64,000 nt of DNA, taken from assembly GCF_009857815.1 (NCBI RefSeq), contig NZ_WVVW01000011.1, positions 186,001 to 250,000 of the forward strand. The letters run 5' to 3'. A program made the translations under genes and the position numbers. Of this stretch, positions 1 through 10,317 are shown piece after piece (positions within the stretch are counted from its first letter, which is position 1; each line of letters starts with the position of its first letter). This DNA is from Pseudomaricurvus sp. HS19. Its GTDB lineage: Bacteria; Pseudomonadota; Gammaproteobacteria; Pseudomonadales; Cellvibrionaceae. Below the pieces are notes generated by a model, which saw only the letters and a list, made by a program, of their open reading frames with translations, was not told where the DNA came from and did no database searches.

Positions 1-2
1 GG

Positions 3-818
3 GCCGAGATGCTGGCAGATTGGCGCGGTGTATTGAAGCCGCTGCTGACACTGGCACTGCTGGTCTTCCTGCTGTTGCTGGAGCCGGATTTCGGAGCGTC
101 GGTGGTGTTGGCTGGCACGGTCATGGCCATGTTGTTTGTTGCCGGCGTGAGAATGTGGCAATTCCTGCTTCTGTTTGTTGCAGCTGTCGGCGGGCTAGGT
201 TTGATCGCGACCCTGTCGCCCTATCGCATGCAGCGCCTGATCACCTTTCTCGACCCTTGGGCCGATCAGTACAACAGCGGCTATCAGTTGACCCAGTCGC
301 TGATCGCGTTTGGTCGCGGCGAGTGGCTGGGGCAGGGGCTGGGCAACAGTTTGCAGAAGCTGTTTTACCTGCCCGAAGCCCATACCGATTTTATTTTCGC
401 CATCGTTGCTGAAGAGTTCGGCCTGCTGGGAGTGGCCTGCATCTTGGCGGTCTTTATTGGCATGGTGATCTGTGTACTCAATATTTCACAGCGAGCCATG
501 AAGCAGGGGGCAAACTACATCAGCTTCGCCACTTTCGGTGTGGCGGTGATGTTTGCAGCGCAAGCCTTTATTAACCTGGGCGTTGCTTCCGGCCTGTTGC
601 CCACCAAGGGGCTGACCATGCCCTTTATCAGCTATGGCGGCAGCAGTCTGCTGGTCACCATGATGCTGGTTGGCCTGGTCATGCGGGCAGACTATGACCT
701 GCACACACGTATGGCCAAGGCGCAGCAGCAGACCCTGGCCCGTGCCGACAAGGCGGCGCGCAGCGCCCGCGGCAGCAGTCGCACACCATTACTTACTGAC
801 GTGGTGGAGGCTGCCTGA
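3..818 (+). CDS. ftsW: Cell division protein FtsW, SEDS-family septal glycan polymerase (5' end outside window)
   Basis: The reading frame is already open at the first bases, so only the C-terminal 271 residues are present of a protein normally near 400. The segment is strongly hydrophobic with several membrane helices. It carries the SEDS signatures EPDFGAS near the start and PFISYGGSS near the end. FtsW is the septal peptidoglycan glycosyltransferase that works with FtsI and is the lipid II polymerase of the divisome; this is family knowledge. The stop overlaps the murG start (TGATG), so the two are probably translationally coupled. The position directly before murG separates FtsW from its paralogue RodA. 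Confidence 0.95.
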   Translation, partial: AEMLADWRGVLKPLLTLALLVFLLLLEPDFGASVVLAGTVMAMLFVAGVRMWQFLLLFVAAVGGLGLIATLSPYRMQRLITFLDPWADQYNSGYQLTQSLIAFGRGEWLGQGLGNSLQKLFYLPEAHTDFIFAIVAEEFGLLGVACILAVFIGMVICVLNISQRAMKQGANYISFATFGVAVMFAAQAFINLGVASGLLPTKGLTMPFISYGGSSLLVTMMLVGLVMRADYDLHTRMAKAQQQTLARADKAARSARGSSRTPLLTDVVEAA

Positions 819-1912
819 TGGAACTCCTGCACCGCAAGATTATCGTCATGGCCGGCGGCACTGGCGGCCATGTATTCCCGGCGTTGTCGGTTGCTGCGGA
901 ACTGCAAAAACGCGGTGCCGCTGTGGAGTGGCTGGGCACTGCCCGGGGTATTGAGGCCGAGCTGGTACCGGCGGCCGATATCCCGTTGCACTGTCTCTCG
1001 ATTGAGGGTGTGCGCGGCAAGGGTTTATTGACCCTGGTGAAGGCGCCTTTCCTGTTGCTGGGCGCGGTCTGGCAGGCGATGCAGGTGATTCGCAGCAGCG
1101 GCGCTGATGCCGTGTTGGGTTTGGGCGGCTTTGCTTCCGGCCCCGGTGGTATCGCCGCCCGCCTGTTGGGTAAGCCGCTGGTGATCCACGAGCAGAATGC
1201 AGTGGCCGGCACCACCAACCGCTGGCTCTCGAAAGTGGCCAATGTGGTGCTGGAGGCATTTCCCGGCAGCCTGCCGGAAGCGGTACATGTTGGTAATCCT
1301 GTGCGTCCGGAGATTGCCGATGTCCGTGAGCTGGAGTGTGGGACTGATCGGCCCATGCACCTGCTGGTGTTGGGCGGTAGCCTCGGTGCCCTGGCGCTGA
1401 ACCAGACACTGCCGGCGGCTCTGGCTCAGCTGCCGGTTGAAGAGCGCCCCATGGTGCGTCACCAGACCGGTAAGCGTCACATTGCGGTTACCGAAGAGGC
1501 TTACCAGCAGGCCGGTGTCGAGGCTCAGGTAGAAGCGTTTATTGCGGATATGGCTGTGGCCTACGAGTGGGCCGATGTGGTGATTTGCCGCTCCGGAGCC
1601 CTGACTGTTTCGGAGTTGACCCTGGCTGGACGCGGTGCGCTGCTGGTGCCATTCCCGTTTGCCATTGATGATCACCAGACCCGTAACGCCGAGTGGCTGG
1701 TGAACAACAGCGCCGGTGTGCTGATGCCACAAAGTGAAATGAACAAAGAGAAGCTGGCGGAGTTTATCGTCAGCGTTAGTAAAGATCGTCAACAGTTGCT
1801 GACCATGGGCCGCAACGCCAAAGCACTGGCAATGCCAAACGCTGCCAGTGATGTCGCCGACTACTGCCAGCAGGTGGTGAGTCGCAAGCAGGAGAAGAAC
1901 CATGGTGAATAA
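818..1912 (+). CDS. murG: UDP-GlcNAc:undecaprenyl-PP-MurNAc-pentapeptide GlcNAc transferase MurG
   Basis: This 364-residue protein has the usual family length. MurG adds GlcNAc to lipid I to make lipid II on the inner face of the cytoplasmic membrane. The N-terminal glycine-rich loop GGTGGHVFP (about residues 13-21) and the C-domain donor-binding stretch [10 protein letters not shown] are both present, as is the [13 protein letters not shown] segment typical of the acceptor domain. The ATG overlaps the ftsW stop by one base, and the 3' end overlaps murC by 11 bases. These overlaps indicate a tightly coupled dcw operon. Confidence 0.97.
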   Translation: MELLHRKIIVMAGGTGGHVFPALSVAAELQKRGAAVEWLGTARGIEAELVPAADIPLHCLSIEGVRGKGLLTLVKAPFLLLGAVWQAMQVIRSSGADAVLGLGGFASGPGGIAARLLGKPLVIHEQNAVAGTTNRWLSKVANVVLEAFPGSLPEAVHVGNPVRPEIADVRELECGTDRPMHLLVLGGSLGALALNQTLPAALAQLPVEERPMVRHQTGKRHIAVTEEAYQQAGVEAQVEAFIADMAVAYEWADVVICRSGALTVSELTLAGRGALLVPFPFAIDDHQTRNAEWLVNNSAGVLMPQSEMNKEKLAEFIVSVSKDRQQLLTMGRNAKALAMPNAASDVADYCQQVVSRKQEKNHGE

Positions 1913-3323
1913 GCACATTATTACCATTCCCGAGATGCGCCGGATTAAGCGTATCCACTTTATCGGTATCGGTGGCGCCGGCATGAGCGGTATCGCCGAA
2001 GTGCTGCTGAACCAGGGTTACAAAATTTCCGGCTCCGATCTGCGTGAGTCGACTGTGACCCAGCGCTTGCAGGACAAGGGCGCCACCATCTTTATCGGTC
2101 ACCACGAAAGCAATGTGGAAGACGTGGATGTGGTGGTGAACTCTTCGGCGGTGGATGAGCGCAACCCGGAAATGCTGGGTGCCCGTGAACGCCGCATTCC
2201 GGTGGTGCGTCGCGCCGAGATGCTGGGCGAACTGATGCGCTACCGCCACGGTATTGCGGTGGCTGGTACCCACGGTAAGACCACCACCACCAGCTTGCTG
2301 GCGTCCGTGCTGGCAGCCGGCGACCGGGATCCCACATTTGTGATCGGCGGTCTGCTCAACAGCGCCGGCGCCAATGCCCAGCTGGGTGCCAGTCGCTATC
2401 TGGTAGCGGAAGCGGATGAGAGCGATGCCTCCTTCCTGCACCTGCAGCCCATGGTGGCGGTGGTAACCAATATTGACACCGACCATATGGATACCTATGG
2501 CGGCGACTTCGCCAACGTGAAGAAAACCTTCATTGAGTTTCTGCACAACCTGCCGTTTTACGGGTTGGCGGTACTGTGCGGCGATGACCCGGTGGTACAG
2601 GAGATTATGCCGGAGGTTTCCCGTCCGATCCTGACCTACGGTTTTGAAGAAGGGAACGATTACCGCGCGGTGGATGTCAAGCAGAGCACTCTCAGTACCA
2701 GCTTTGTGGCGCGTCGCCCTGATGGATTGCCGGACCTGGCCGTCACCGTGAATATGCCCGGTCGACACAATGTGCTTAACGCACTGGCGACCATTGCGGT
2801 AGCGACCGACGAAGGCATTGATGATGCGGCAATCCAGCAAGGCCTGCAGCAGTTCCAGGGTGTGGGTCGACGCTTCCAGGTGTACGGCAACTTCGATGTT
2901 AAAGACGGCAGTGCCATGCTGGTGGATGACTATGGTCATCACCCCCGCGAAGTAGCAGCCACCATTGCCGCGATTCGTGACGGCTGGCCTGAACGCCGCC
3001 TGTTGATGGTTTATCAGCCGCACCGTTACACCCGTACCCGCGACCTGTACGAGGATTTTGTCGAGGTTCTCTCGTCGGTGGATGCGCTGGTGTTGCTGGA
3101 AGTCTACAGCGCCGGCGAAGAACCGATTGCCGGCGCCGACAGTCGCCACCTGTGCCGCACCATTCGCACTCGCGGACAGCTGGATCCGATCTTTGTTGAA
3201 GGGATCGACGGCGTGCCGGAAATTATTGCCGACCTGGTAGAGCCGGGCGATATCGTGGTCACCCAGGGTGCGGGTAACGTGGGCATGCTGGCGGTAGAGC
3301 TGGCAAAACGCAAATTGAAGTAA
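1902..3323 (+). CDS. murC: UDP-N-acetylmuramate--L-alanine ligase MurC
   Basis: This 473-residue cytoplasmic Mur ligase adds the first stem-peptide residue, L-Ala, to UDP-MurNAc using ATP. The N-terminal UDP-binding loop reads GIGGAGMSG. The ATP-binding P-loop [10 protein letters not shown] lies near residue 120, and the C-terminal domain contains [10 protein letters not shown], a Mur ligase signature. Length and motifs are complete. It starts inside the end of murG, so expression is tied to the dcw operon. No murB lies between murC and ddlB here, unlike in some relatives. Confidence 0.98.
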   Translation: MVNKHIITIPEMRRIKRIHFIGIGGAGMSGIAEVLLNQGYKISGSDLRESTVTQRLQDKGATIFIGHHESNVEDVDVVVNSSAVDERNPEMLGARERRIPVVRRAEMLGELMRYRHGIAVAGTHGKTTTTSLLASVLAAGDRDPTFVIGGLLNSAGANAQLGASRYLVAEADESDASFLHLQPMVAVVTNIDTDHMDTYGGDFANVKKTFIEFLHNLPFYGLAVLCGDDPVVQEIMPEVSRPILTYGFEEGNDYRAVDVKQSTLSTSFVARRPDGLPDLAVTVNMPGRHNVLNALATIAVATDEGIDDAAIQQGLQQFQGVGRRFQVYGNFDVKDGSAMLVDDYGHHPREVAATIAAIRDGWPERRLLMVYQPHRYTRTRDLYEDFVEVLSSVDALVLLEVYSAGEEPIAGADSRHLCRTIRTRGQLDPIFVEGIDGVPEIIADLVEPGDIVVTQGAGNVGMLAVELAKRKLK

Positions 3324-3337
3324 GCACCGGCAATTGA

Positions 3338-4297
<960 letters not shown>

Positions 4298-4301
4298 CTT
4301 T

Positions 4302-5111
4302 ATGGCAGCTCAGGAGCGTGTCAACAAAGCCATTCGTGGCGCCACCCGGCAGCAGCAAAAGCCGGGCCTGTTGACGCGCGCCGGTTGGTTGCTGCGGTTG
4401 TTGCGCTGGACTGGATCAGTGGTACTGCTGTGCGCTGTTGGTTACGGCGTATCGCTCTGGTTTCAGCAGCAACTGCAACGGCCGGTGCAAAGCGTACAGA
4501 TCAACGGTGAATTCCTGCGGGTTTCCCGTGAAGAACTGGCCGAGCGGGTGTATCAGGCCATGGGTAACAGCTTTATGAAGCTGGACCTGAATGCCATTCG
4601 CGAAGGGCTTGAGCAGGACCCGTGGGTGGATCAGGTGCAGGTTACCCGTCGCTGGCCCGATCAGCTGGCGATCACCGTAACCGAGCACCGTCCTATCGCC
4701 CGCTGGGGTGAGAGCGATGCACTTAACCAGCGCGGTGAACTGATTCGGCTGCAGGATGGAACTGTGCCCGAGAATTTGCTGACCGGCTTGCCGCGGCTCA
4801 GTGGTGTCGCCGGCAGCGAGCAGGAAGTGATGGCCAGCTACTACACACTGGCAAAGATTCTTGGCGAAGCCGGGTTGCAATTGGGTGCCCTGCGTCGGGA
4901 TGCCACCGGCAGCTGGGCCATGGAAATTAACGATCAGGTGCCGGTGCGCATCGGTCGCGATCAGATGCTCGACCGCGTCAAGCGCCTGCTGAAGATCTAC
5001 AACTCGCAGTTGCGGGTACGCTGGGCGGACGTCGCCAGTATTGATTTGCGTTATACCAATGGAGTGGCCGTCGGTTGGCAGTCTGGTGCTGCGGTCGGCG
5101 TACGGGGATAA
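4302..5111 (+). CDS. ftsQ: Cell division protein FtsQ
   Basis: This bitopic inner-membrane divisome protein bridges early and late division proteins through FtsB/FtsL. A basic cytoplasmic N-terminus is followed by one membrane helix (about residues 28-50), then a POTRA domain starting near VQSVQINGEF and a conserved RRWPDQLAITVTEHRPIARW segment. The chosen ATG sits five bases after the ddlB stop, with GGAGAA 11 bases upstream. An in-frame TTG at 4281 would overlap ddlB and seems less likely. The length, 269 residues, is normal. Confidence 0.95.
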   Translation: MAAQERVNKAIRGATRQQQKPGLLTRAGWLLRLLRWTGSVVLLCAVGYGVSLWFQQQLQRPVQSVQINGEFLRVSREELAERVYQAMGNSFMKLDLNAIREGLEQDPWVDQVQVTRRWPDQLAITVTEHRPIARWGESDALNQRGELIRLQDGTVPENLLTGLPRLSGVAGSEQEVMASYYTLAKILGEAGLQLGALRRDATGSWAMEINDQVPVRIGRDQMLDRVKRLLKIYNSQLRVRWADVASIDLRYTNGVAVGWQSGAAVGVRG

Positions 5112-5165
5112 AAAGGATGAACAACACAAAAGGCTATGCTAACGGCCTGACAGCGAGGGTGCGGA

Positions 5166-6410
5166 ATGGCGCAGTCACATGAAAGTCGCATGGTGGTCGG
5201 CCTGGATATCGGTACATCCAAGGTGGTCGCCATTGTGGGGGAGTTGTCACCGGAAGGTGAACTGGAGATTGTTGGAATTGGCTCGCACCGCTCCACCGGT
5301 CTGAAAAAGGGTGTGGTGGTGAATATCGAGTCAACCGTGCAGTCCATCCAGCGCGCGGTGGAAGAGGCGGAGTTGATGGCGGGTTGCCAGATCCATTCCG
5401 TCTACGCGGGTATTGCGGGCAGCCACATTCGCAGCCTCAATTCCCACGGCATAGTGGCGATCAAGGATCGCGAAGTGTTCAGCCAGGATCTGGAGCGGGT
5501 GATAGATGCCGCACAGGCAGTTGCTATCCCTGCGGACCAGAAGATTCTCCATATCCTGCCGCAGGAGTTCATTATCGACGACCAGGAAGGGGTAAAAGAG
5601 CCCCTCGGTATGTCGGGTGTGCGACTGGAAGCGAAGGTGCATCTGGTGACCTGTGCGGTGAATGCGGCACAGAACGTCGAGAAGTGTATTCGTCGCTGCG
5701 GACTGGAAGTGGAGGATGTGATTCTGGAGCAACTGGCTTCCAGTTACTCCGTGCTGACAGAAGACGAGAAAGAGCTGGGCGTCTGCATGGTGGACATCGG
5801 TGGCGGCACTACCGATATCGCCGTATTTACCGAAGGTGCGATCCGCCATACCGGTGTGATTCCCATCGCCGGTGACCAGGTGACCAACGATATTGCCATG
5901 GCGCTGCGCACTCCGACGCCGCACGCCGAAGAGATAAAAATCAAGTACGCCTGTGCGCTTGCCAAACTGGCTGGGCCGGACGAGACCATCAAGGTCCCCA
6001 GTGTGGGTGATCGCCAGCCACGTGACCTGTCACGGCAGGCGCTGGCGGAAGTGGTGGAACCGCGTTACGACGAACTCTTCACGCTGGTGCAGGCAGAGTT
6101 ACGCCGCAGCGGCTTTGAGGACCTGTGTGCTGCCGGCATCGTGTTGACCGGCGGCACATCAAAGATGGAAGGGGTAATTGAGCTGGCGGAGGAGATTTTC
6201 CATATGCCGGTACGTCTGGGTACGCCACAGGATGTGAGTGGTTTGTCCGACATAGTCAACAACCCGATTTACGCCACCGGCGTCGGCCTGCTGCAGTATG
6301 CGCGCAAGCAGTACATGAGCGGACAGGCGCAGCCGCAGTATGCGGCCAAGGTGGAAAACGGAAGCAGTTTGTGGGGCCGGGTGAAAAACTGGTTCCAGGG
6401 CAGTTTTTAA
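5166..6410 (+). CDS. ftsA: Cell division protein FtsA
   Basis: FtsA is an actin-like ATPase that tethers FtsZ to the membrane. The phosphate 1 motif GLDIGTSKVVAIVGE is close to the N-terminus, the phosphate 2 motif DIGGGTTDIAVF lies near the middle, and GIVLTGGTSKMEGV near the end is the adenosine motif. The C-terminus, with LWGRVKNWFQGSF as its last residues, is an amphipathic membrane-targeting helix. The 414-residue length is typical. It follows ftsQ by 54 bases and precedes ftsZ by 58. Confidence 0.98.
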   Translation: MAQSHESRMVVGLDIGTSKVVAIVGELSPEGELEIVGIGSHRSTGLKKGVVVNIESTVQSIQRAVEEAELMAGCQIHSVYAGIAGSHIRSLNSHGIVAIKDREVFSQDLERVIDAAQAVAIPADQKILHILPQEFIIDDQEGVKEPLGMSGVRLEAKVHLVTCAVNAAQNVEKCIRRCGLEVEDVILEQLASSYSVLTEDEKELGVCMVDIGGGTTDIAVFTEGAIRHTGVIPIAGDQVTNDIAMALRTPTPHAEEIKIKYACALAKLAGPDETIKVPSVGDRQPRDLSRQALAEVVEPRYDELFTLVQAELRRSGFEDLCAAGIVLTGGTSKMEGVIELAEEIFHMPVRLGTPQDVSGLSDIVNNPIYATGVGLLQYARKQYMSGQAQPQYAAKVENGSSLWGRVKNWFQGSF

Positions 6411-6468
6411 AACGTGTTAGTGCAAGTGGAAAAGCAGAGTCACACAAGGGAGAAATAAGGGGAATATT

Positions 6469-7632
6469 ATGTTTGAACTCGTCGATAGCGTGCCACAAAA
6501 CGCAGTAATCAAGGTTGTTGGTGTCGGTGGTGGCGGCGGCAATGCCGTCAAGCACATGATTGCCAATCAGGTAGAGGGTGTAGAGTTCGTCTGTGCCAAC
6601 ACAGATGCTCAGGCGCTGAAGGATATTGATGCCCGCACTGTGCTGCAGCTGGGTAACGGTATTACCAAAGGCCTCGGTGCTGGTGCCAATCCGGATGTGG
6701 GCCGTGAAGCCGCCATGGAAGATCGCGAGCGCATTGCCGAAGTCCTGGAAGGTGCCGACATGGTGTTCATCACCGCCGGTATGGGCGGTGGTACTGGTAC
6801 CGGCGGTGCACCAGTGGTGGCGGAAGTTGCCAAGGAACTGGGCATCCTGACCGTGGCTGTGGTGACCAAGCCATTCCCGTTTGAAGGCAAGAAGCGCCTG
6901 GCCATTGCCGACGCGGGTATCCGTGAGTTGCAGGAGCGTGTTGACTCCCTGATCACCATCCCTAACGAAAAGCTGCTGGCGGTACTGGGTAAATCCACCA
7001 GTCTGCTGGACGCCTTCAAGGCCGCCAACGATGTACTGCTGGGTGCCGTGCAGGGTATTGCGGATCTGATTATGCGCCCCGGTATGATTAACGTGGACTT
7101 TGCAGACGTGCGTACCGTGATGTCCGAAATGGGTATGGCGATGATGGGAACCGGCGTTGCCCGCGGCGAGAATCGCGCCCGCGAAGCGGCCGAAGCCGCC
7201 ATCCGCAGCCCGCTGCTGGAAGACGTCAATCTGCAGGGCGCTCGCGGTATCCTGGTGAACATCACTGCGGGCCTGGATCTCTCCCTCGGTGAGTTCTCCG
7301 AAGTGGGTGACACTGTGGAAGAGTTTGCCTCTTCCGATGCCACTGTTGTGGTGGGAACCGTGATTGATCCGGAGATGAGTGACGAGCTGCGGGTGACCGT
7401 GGTGGCCACCGGTCTGGGTGGTGCGATCGAGATGGCCAAGCCTACGGCAACCAAGGTTGTGGTGGACAATACCCGTCGCCCCAATGGCCAGCTGGACTAT
7501 TCGGCGCTGGATAAGCCAACCGTGATGCGCAACCAGCCTGCGGCCCAGGGTAATACCGCCAAGAAGCCGCTGGCCGACGCCGACATGGAATATCTGGATA
7601 TTCCGGCGTTCCTGCGTCGCCAGGCCGACTGA
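6469..7632 (+). CDS. ftsZ: Cell division protein FtsZ (tubulin-like GTPase)
   Basis: This cytoplasmic GTPase forms the Z ring. The tubulin signature [16 protein letters not shown] is present near residue 107, with [16 protein letters not shown] at the N-terminus. The conserved C-terminal peptide [11 protein letters not shown] binds FtsA and ZipA. Length is 387 residues. GGGGAATATT precedes the ATG. Codon use is strongly biased, as expected for a highly expressed gene. It is the last gene of the dcw run, with a 400-base gap before lpxC. Confidence 0.99.
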   Translation: MFELVDSVPQNAVIKVVGVGGGGGNAVKHMIANQVEGVEFVCANTDAQALKDIDARTVLQLGNGITKGLGAGANPDVGREAAMEDRERIAEVLEGADMVFITAGMGGGTGTGGAPVVAEVAKELGILTVAVVTKPFPFEGKKRLAIADAGIRELQERVDSLITIPNEKLLAVLGKSTSLLDAFKAANDVLLGAVQGIADLIMRPGMINVDFADVRTVMSEMGMAMMGTGVARGENRAREAAEAAIRSPLLEDVNLQGARGILVNITAGLDLSLGEFSEVGDTVEEFASSDATVVVGTVIDPEMSDELRVTVVATGLGGAIEMAKPTATKVVVDNTRRPNGQLDYSALDKPTVMRNQPAAQGNTAKKPLADADMEYLDIPAFLRRQAD

Positions 7633-8034
7633 TCTGCACGGACCTGGCCCTGTAGCCTCTGGCTGCGGGCCGGTTGGTGCTGCTGTCGACTTATGATCTG
7701 CCACCGTCCTCTCCCGCGGTGCGCAGATCGGCTTGCGGAACTGAAACCCGGTACCAGTGTCAGATGGCTGGCCTTCCGGGTGGACTGGGTGAGCGGGGCG
7801 GGCGCCCGCGGTAATTTCGCCTATTCAGTTATGGTTAAGTTCAGTCATTGTTCAATGCAGTGACCTCCTGGAAACGAGTACAGGCTGCTATGGCAGCTGG
7901 ATTGCCTTGAGTGACGCGCTATTCCCGTATCAGGTCGGGAAACCATAGAAAACGCGCCATTTCAGTTGGTTTAGAGTTGCCAACTTTGGTAGTATTCGCC
8001 GATTAACTGATCCTGCTGGGTAAAAGACAATACA
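7633..8034. other. ftsZ-lpxC intergenic region
   Basis: No coding sequence is supported in these 402 bases. A small palindrome, TCCCG...CGGGA, lies at about 7922-7940. A weak promoter-like pair, TTGGTT at 7966-7971 and TAGTAT at 7990-7995 (18-base spacing), would suit lpxC transcription. No convincing intrinsic terminator follows ftsZ, so read-through into lpxC is possible. Confidence 0.4.
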
Positions 8035-8946
8035 ATGATCAGACAACGCACACTGAAAAACGCTATCCGCGCAACCGGCGTAGGTCTCCACACCGGTGAA
8101 AAAGTCTATCTGACGCTGCTGCCAGCGCCGGTAGATACGGGTATTGTCTTCCGGCGGGTGGATCTCGACCCTGTGGTTGAAATTCAGGCCAAGGCGGAGA
8201 ATGTGGGTGATACCACGCTTTCAACCACGCTGGTAAAAGGCGACGTTCGCGTCTCCACCGTCGAGCACCTGCTGTCGGCCATGGCCGGTATGGGTATCGA
8301 TAACGCCATCGTTGAGGTGAGCGCGCCGGAAGTGCCGATCATGGACGGCAGTGCCGGTCCGTTTGTCTTCCTGATCCAGTCAGCGGGTATCGAAGAGCAG
8401 ACAGCAGCGAAGAAATTTATCCGTATCAAGCGCCCGATGGTGGTGGAAGATGGGGATAAAAAGGCTGAGTTCCTGCCTTTTAACGGCTTTAAAGTGTCGT
8501 TTTCCATTGATTTTGATCATCCGGTCTTCAAAGGTCGTCGCCTGGACGCCTCTGTGGACTTCTCCAGCACCTCTTTTGTGAAAGAGGTGAGTCGTGCCCG
8601 TACGTTCGGCTTCATGCACGAGATTGAGTACCTGCGCTCCAAGGGCCTGGCCAAGGGCGGTAGTGTGGACAATGCCATCGTCGTGGATGAGTACCGTATC
8701 CTCAACGAAGACGGCCTGCGCTACGACGATGAATTCGTGAAGCACAAGATTCTCGACGCCATTGGTGACCTGTACCTGCTGGGTAACAGCCTGATCGGCG
8801 AGTTCAAGGCCCACAAGTCCGGCCATGCGCTCAACAACCGTTCCCTGCGCCAGTTGATTGCCCAGGAAGATGCCTGGGAAGTGGTCACCTTTGAAGATGA
8901 GAGCGCCGCTCCCATCTCTTACATCAAGCCGGTACTGGCTGTCTGA
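8035..8946 (+). CDS. lpxC: UDP-3-O-acyl-N-acetylglucosamine deacetylase LpxC
   Basis: This zinc deacetylase catalyses the committed step of lipid A synthesis, so the cell makes lipopolysaccharide. The zinc and catalytic motifs are visible: the His of [17 protein letters not shown], the His/Asp pair of [15 protein letters not shown], and the catalytic His in [12 protein letters not shown]. The ATG is preceded by a purine-rich TAAAAGACAATACA. At 303 residues it is a normal single-domain LpxC. Its position after ftsZ and before secA matches E. coli. Confidence 0.99.
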   Translation: MIRQRTLKNAIRATGVGLHTGEKVYLTLLPAPVDTGIVFRRVDLDPVVEIQAKAENVGDTTLSTTLVKGDVRVSTVEHLLSAMAGMGIDNAIVEVSAPEVPIMDGSAGPFVFLIQSAGIEEQTAAKKFIRIKRPMVVEDGDKKAEFLPFNGFKVSFSIDFDHPVFKGRRLDASVDFSSTSFVKEVSRARTFGFMHEIEYLRSKGLAKGGSVDNAIVVDEYRILNEDGLRYDDEFVKHKILDAIGDLYLLGNSLIGEFKAHKSGHALNNRSLRQLIAQEDAWEVVTFEDESAAPISYIKPVLAV

Positions 8947-8974
8947 AACACTTCTGTTATTCCCGGACGATAGG

Positions 8975-8997
8975 TTGATGCTGCAAAGCAGCATCAA
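8975..8997 (+). terminator. Perfect hairpin after lpxC
   Basis: A 10-bp perfect stem, TTGATGCTGC and GCAGCATCAA, closes a three-base AAA loop 28 bases after the lpxC stop. It is followed by TTATTGTTGG, which is only a partial U-tract. It may slow polymerase or protect the 3' end rather than terminate alone. Confidence 0.5.
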
Positions 8998-9041
8998 TTA
9001 TTGTTGGTAATCGATTGATTTGTATGCCATATTTGGCCCTC

Positions 9042-9066
9042 AAAACCGGTTTTTAGCCGGTTTTTT
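9042..9066 (+). terminator. Intrinsic terminator downstream of lpxC
   Basis: AAAACCGG pairs with CCGGTTTT around a seven-base loop, and the second arm runs into six T residues. This is a standard rho-independent terminator and separates lpxC from the M23 peptidase gene. The A-rich left arm would allow some function on the other strand too. Confidence 0.75.
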
Positions 9067-9226
9067 GCGCTTTTTGGCCCGGAAACATGGCAAATTGAAG
9101 AGGGATCTCGCAGGGTTTGTGAGCCGCTTCACCAGAGGAGTGTGGGGTTGATACTGTCGCTCCGGTGTCCTTCCGTCCGGCCAAATACTGAATTGAGAAA
9201 AATCTGGACTTGATCACAAACTGCCC

Positions 9227-10159
9227 ATGAAGGTTATTGTCGTCAGCAAGCATCACGGTCGCACCCGCAGCTTCTCCCTGGGGGGCTGGACTCGTGCAGT
9301 ACTGTCTGTGTGCCTGCTGGGGCTGCCAATGGGTATGGGAGTCTGGATTGGTCAGGAGCTCAAGGGCGACGACAGCGCGGATCTGTTTACCGGCGGTTCG
9401 GCGCAGGCCTGGAACGATGCCCTCGATCAGCAGGGGGAGCAGTTGGCAGAGGCCAAACGCCAGGCCGAAGAGCAATTGGCTGCCCTCACCCTGCGTATGG
9501 CCGAGCTGCAGGCGCGCCTGTTGCGGCTGGATGCGTTGGGGGAGCGACTGACCACCATTGCCAAGCTGGACAGCGGCGAGTTTGATTTCAGTCAGGTGCC
9601 CGCGTTGGGGGGGCCTGAAGGTTCGGCTATGGGGGATGTCTACAATCCGCCCGAATTTATCGATGTTATCGACCAGCTGACGGACCAGATCGAAGATCGG
9701 GAACATCAGCTGGAAACACTGGAAGCCCTGCTGGCCAAGCGCAAGATTCAGCGCGACGTGTTTATCGCAGGCCGGCCGGTGACCAAGGGCTGGATGTCCT
9801 CCCGCTTCGGTCGCCGTACTGACCCCTTCAAGGGGCACATCGCCTGGCATAACGGTGTGGATTTTGCCGGCAAGATGGGCTCCGATGTAGTGTCTGTTGC
9901 GGCCGGTGTTGTTATCTGGTCCGGCGAGCGCAGCGGTTACGGCCAGATGGTCGAAGTTAACCATGGTAACGGCTTCAGTACCCGTTACGCCCACAACTCC
10001 GAGAATCTGGTAAGCGTCGGGGATGTGATTAAAAAAGGCCAGGTAGTTGCCCTGATGGGCAGCAGTGGTCGCTCTACCGGACCTCACGTCCACTTTGAAG
10101 TCTACAAAAACGGTCGCGCCGTCGATCCCGCTTCCTACATTCATCGCACCATCCGCTGA
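9227..10159 (+). CDS. M23 family metallopeptidase, membrane-anchored with coiled coil
   Basis: This predicted periplasmic zinc endopeptidase or murein hydrolase regulator has 310 residues. A short basic N-terminus leads into one membrane helix (about residues 22-45), then a coiled coil rich in Glu, Gln and Leu (about 70-115). The C-terminal LytM domain carries the zinc motif HNGVDF and the downstream HVHFEV, so the catalytic residues appear intact. It sits between lpxC and secA, where E. coli has secM, and homologous M23 genes occupy this slot in pseudomonads. No strong ribosome binding site is seen before the ATG. Confidence 0.9.
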   Translation: MKVIVVSKHHGRTRSFSLGGWTRAVLSVCLLGLPMGMGVWIGQELKGDDSADLFTGGSAQAWNDALDQQGEQLAEAKRQAEEQLAALTLRMAELQARLLRLDALGERLTTIAKLDSGEFDFSQVPALGGPEGSAMGDVYNPPEFIDVIDQLTDQIEDREHQLETLEALLAKRKIQRDVFIAGRPVTKGWMSSRFGRRTDPFKGHIAWHNGVDFAGKMGSDVVSVAAGVVIWSGERSGYGQMVEVNHGNGFSTRYAHNSENLVSVGDVIKKGQVVALMGSSGRSTGPHVHFEVYKNGRAVDPASYIHRTIR

Positions 10160-10317
10160 TCCCATCTTTCGCTTGCCAATGCAGGCGGCATTCTGTTTAC
10201 TTGTGCCCTTTGTGGCCGGGGCCAGCCGAGGCTGGTCAGCGACACCCTGACTCCCCCCAAACGCTGATGTTTAAAGGGCTCAGGGGCATCCGAACATAAC
10301 AAGATTCTGGTAATTTC

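Noticed and set aside
1776..3149. 457-codon minus-strand frame opposite murC
   Set aside because: Antisense shadow of a complete, well-supported gene.
6256..7704. 482-codon minus-strand frame opposite ftsZ
   Set aside because: Antisense shadow created by high third-position GC in ftsZ.
10160..10317. secM-like arrest peptide upstream of secA
   Set aside because: No open frame with the arrest motif lies in this gap; the upstream gene encodes an M23 peptidase.
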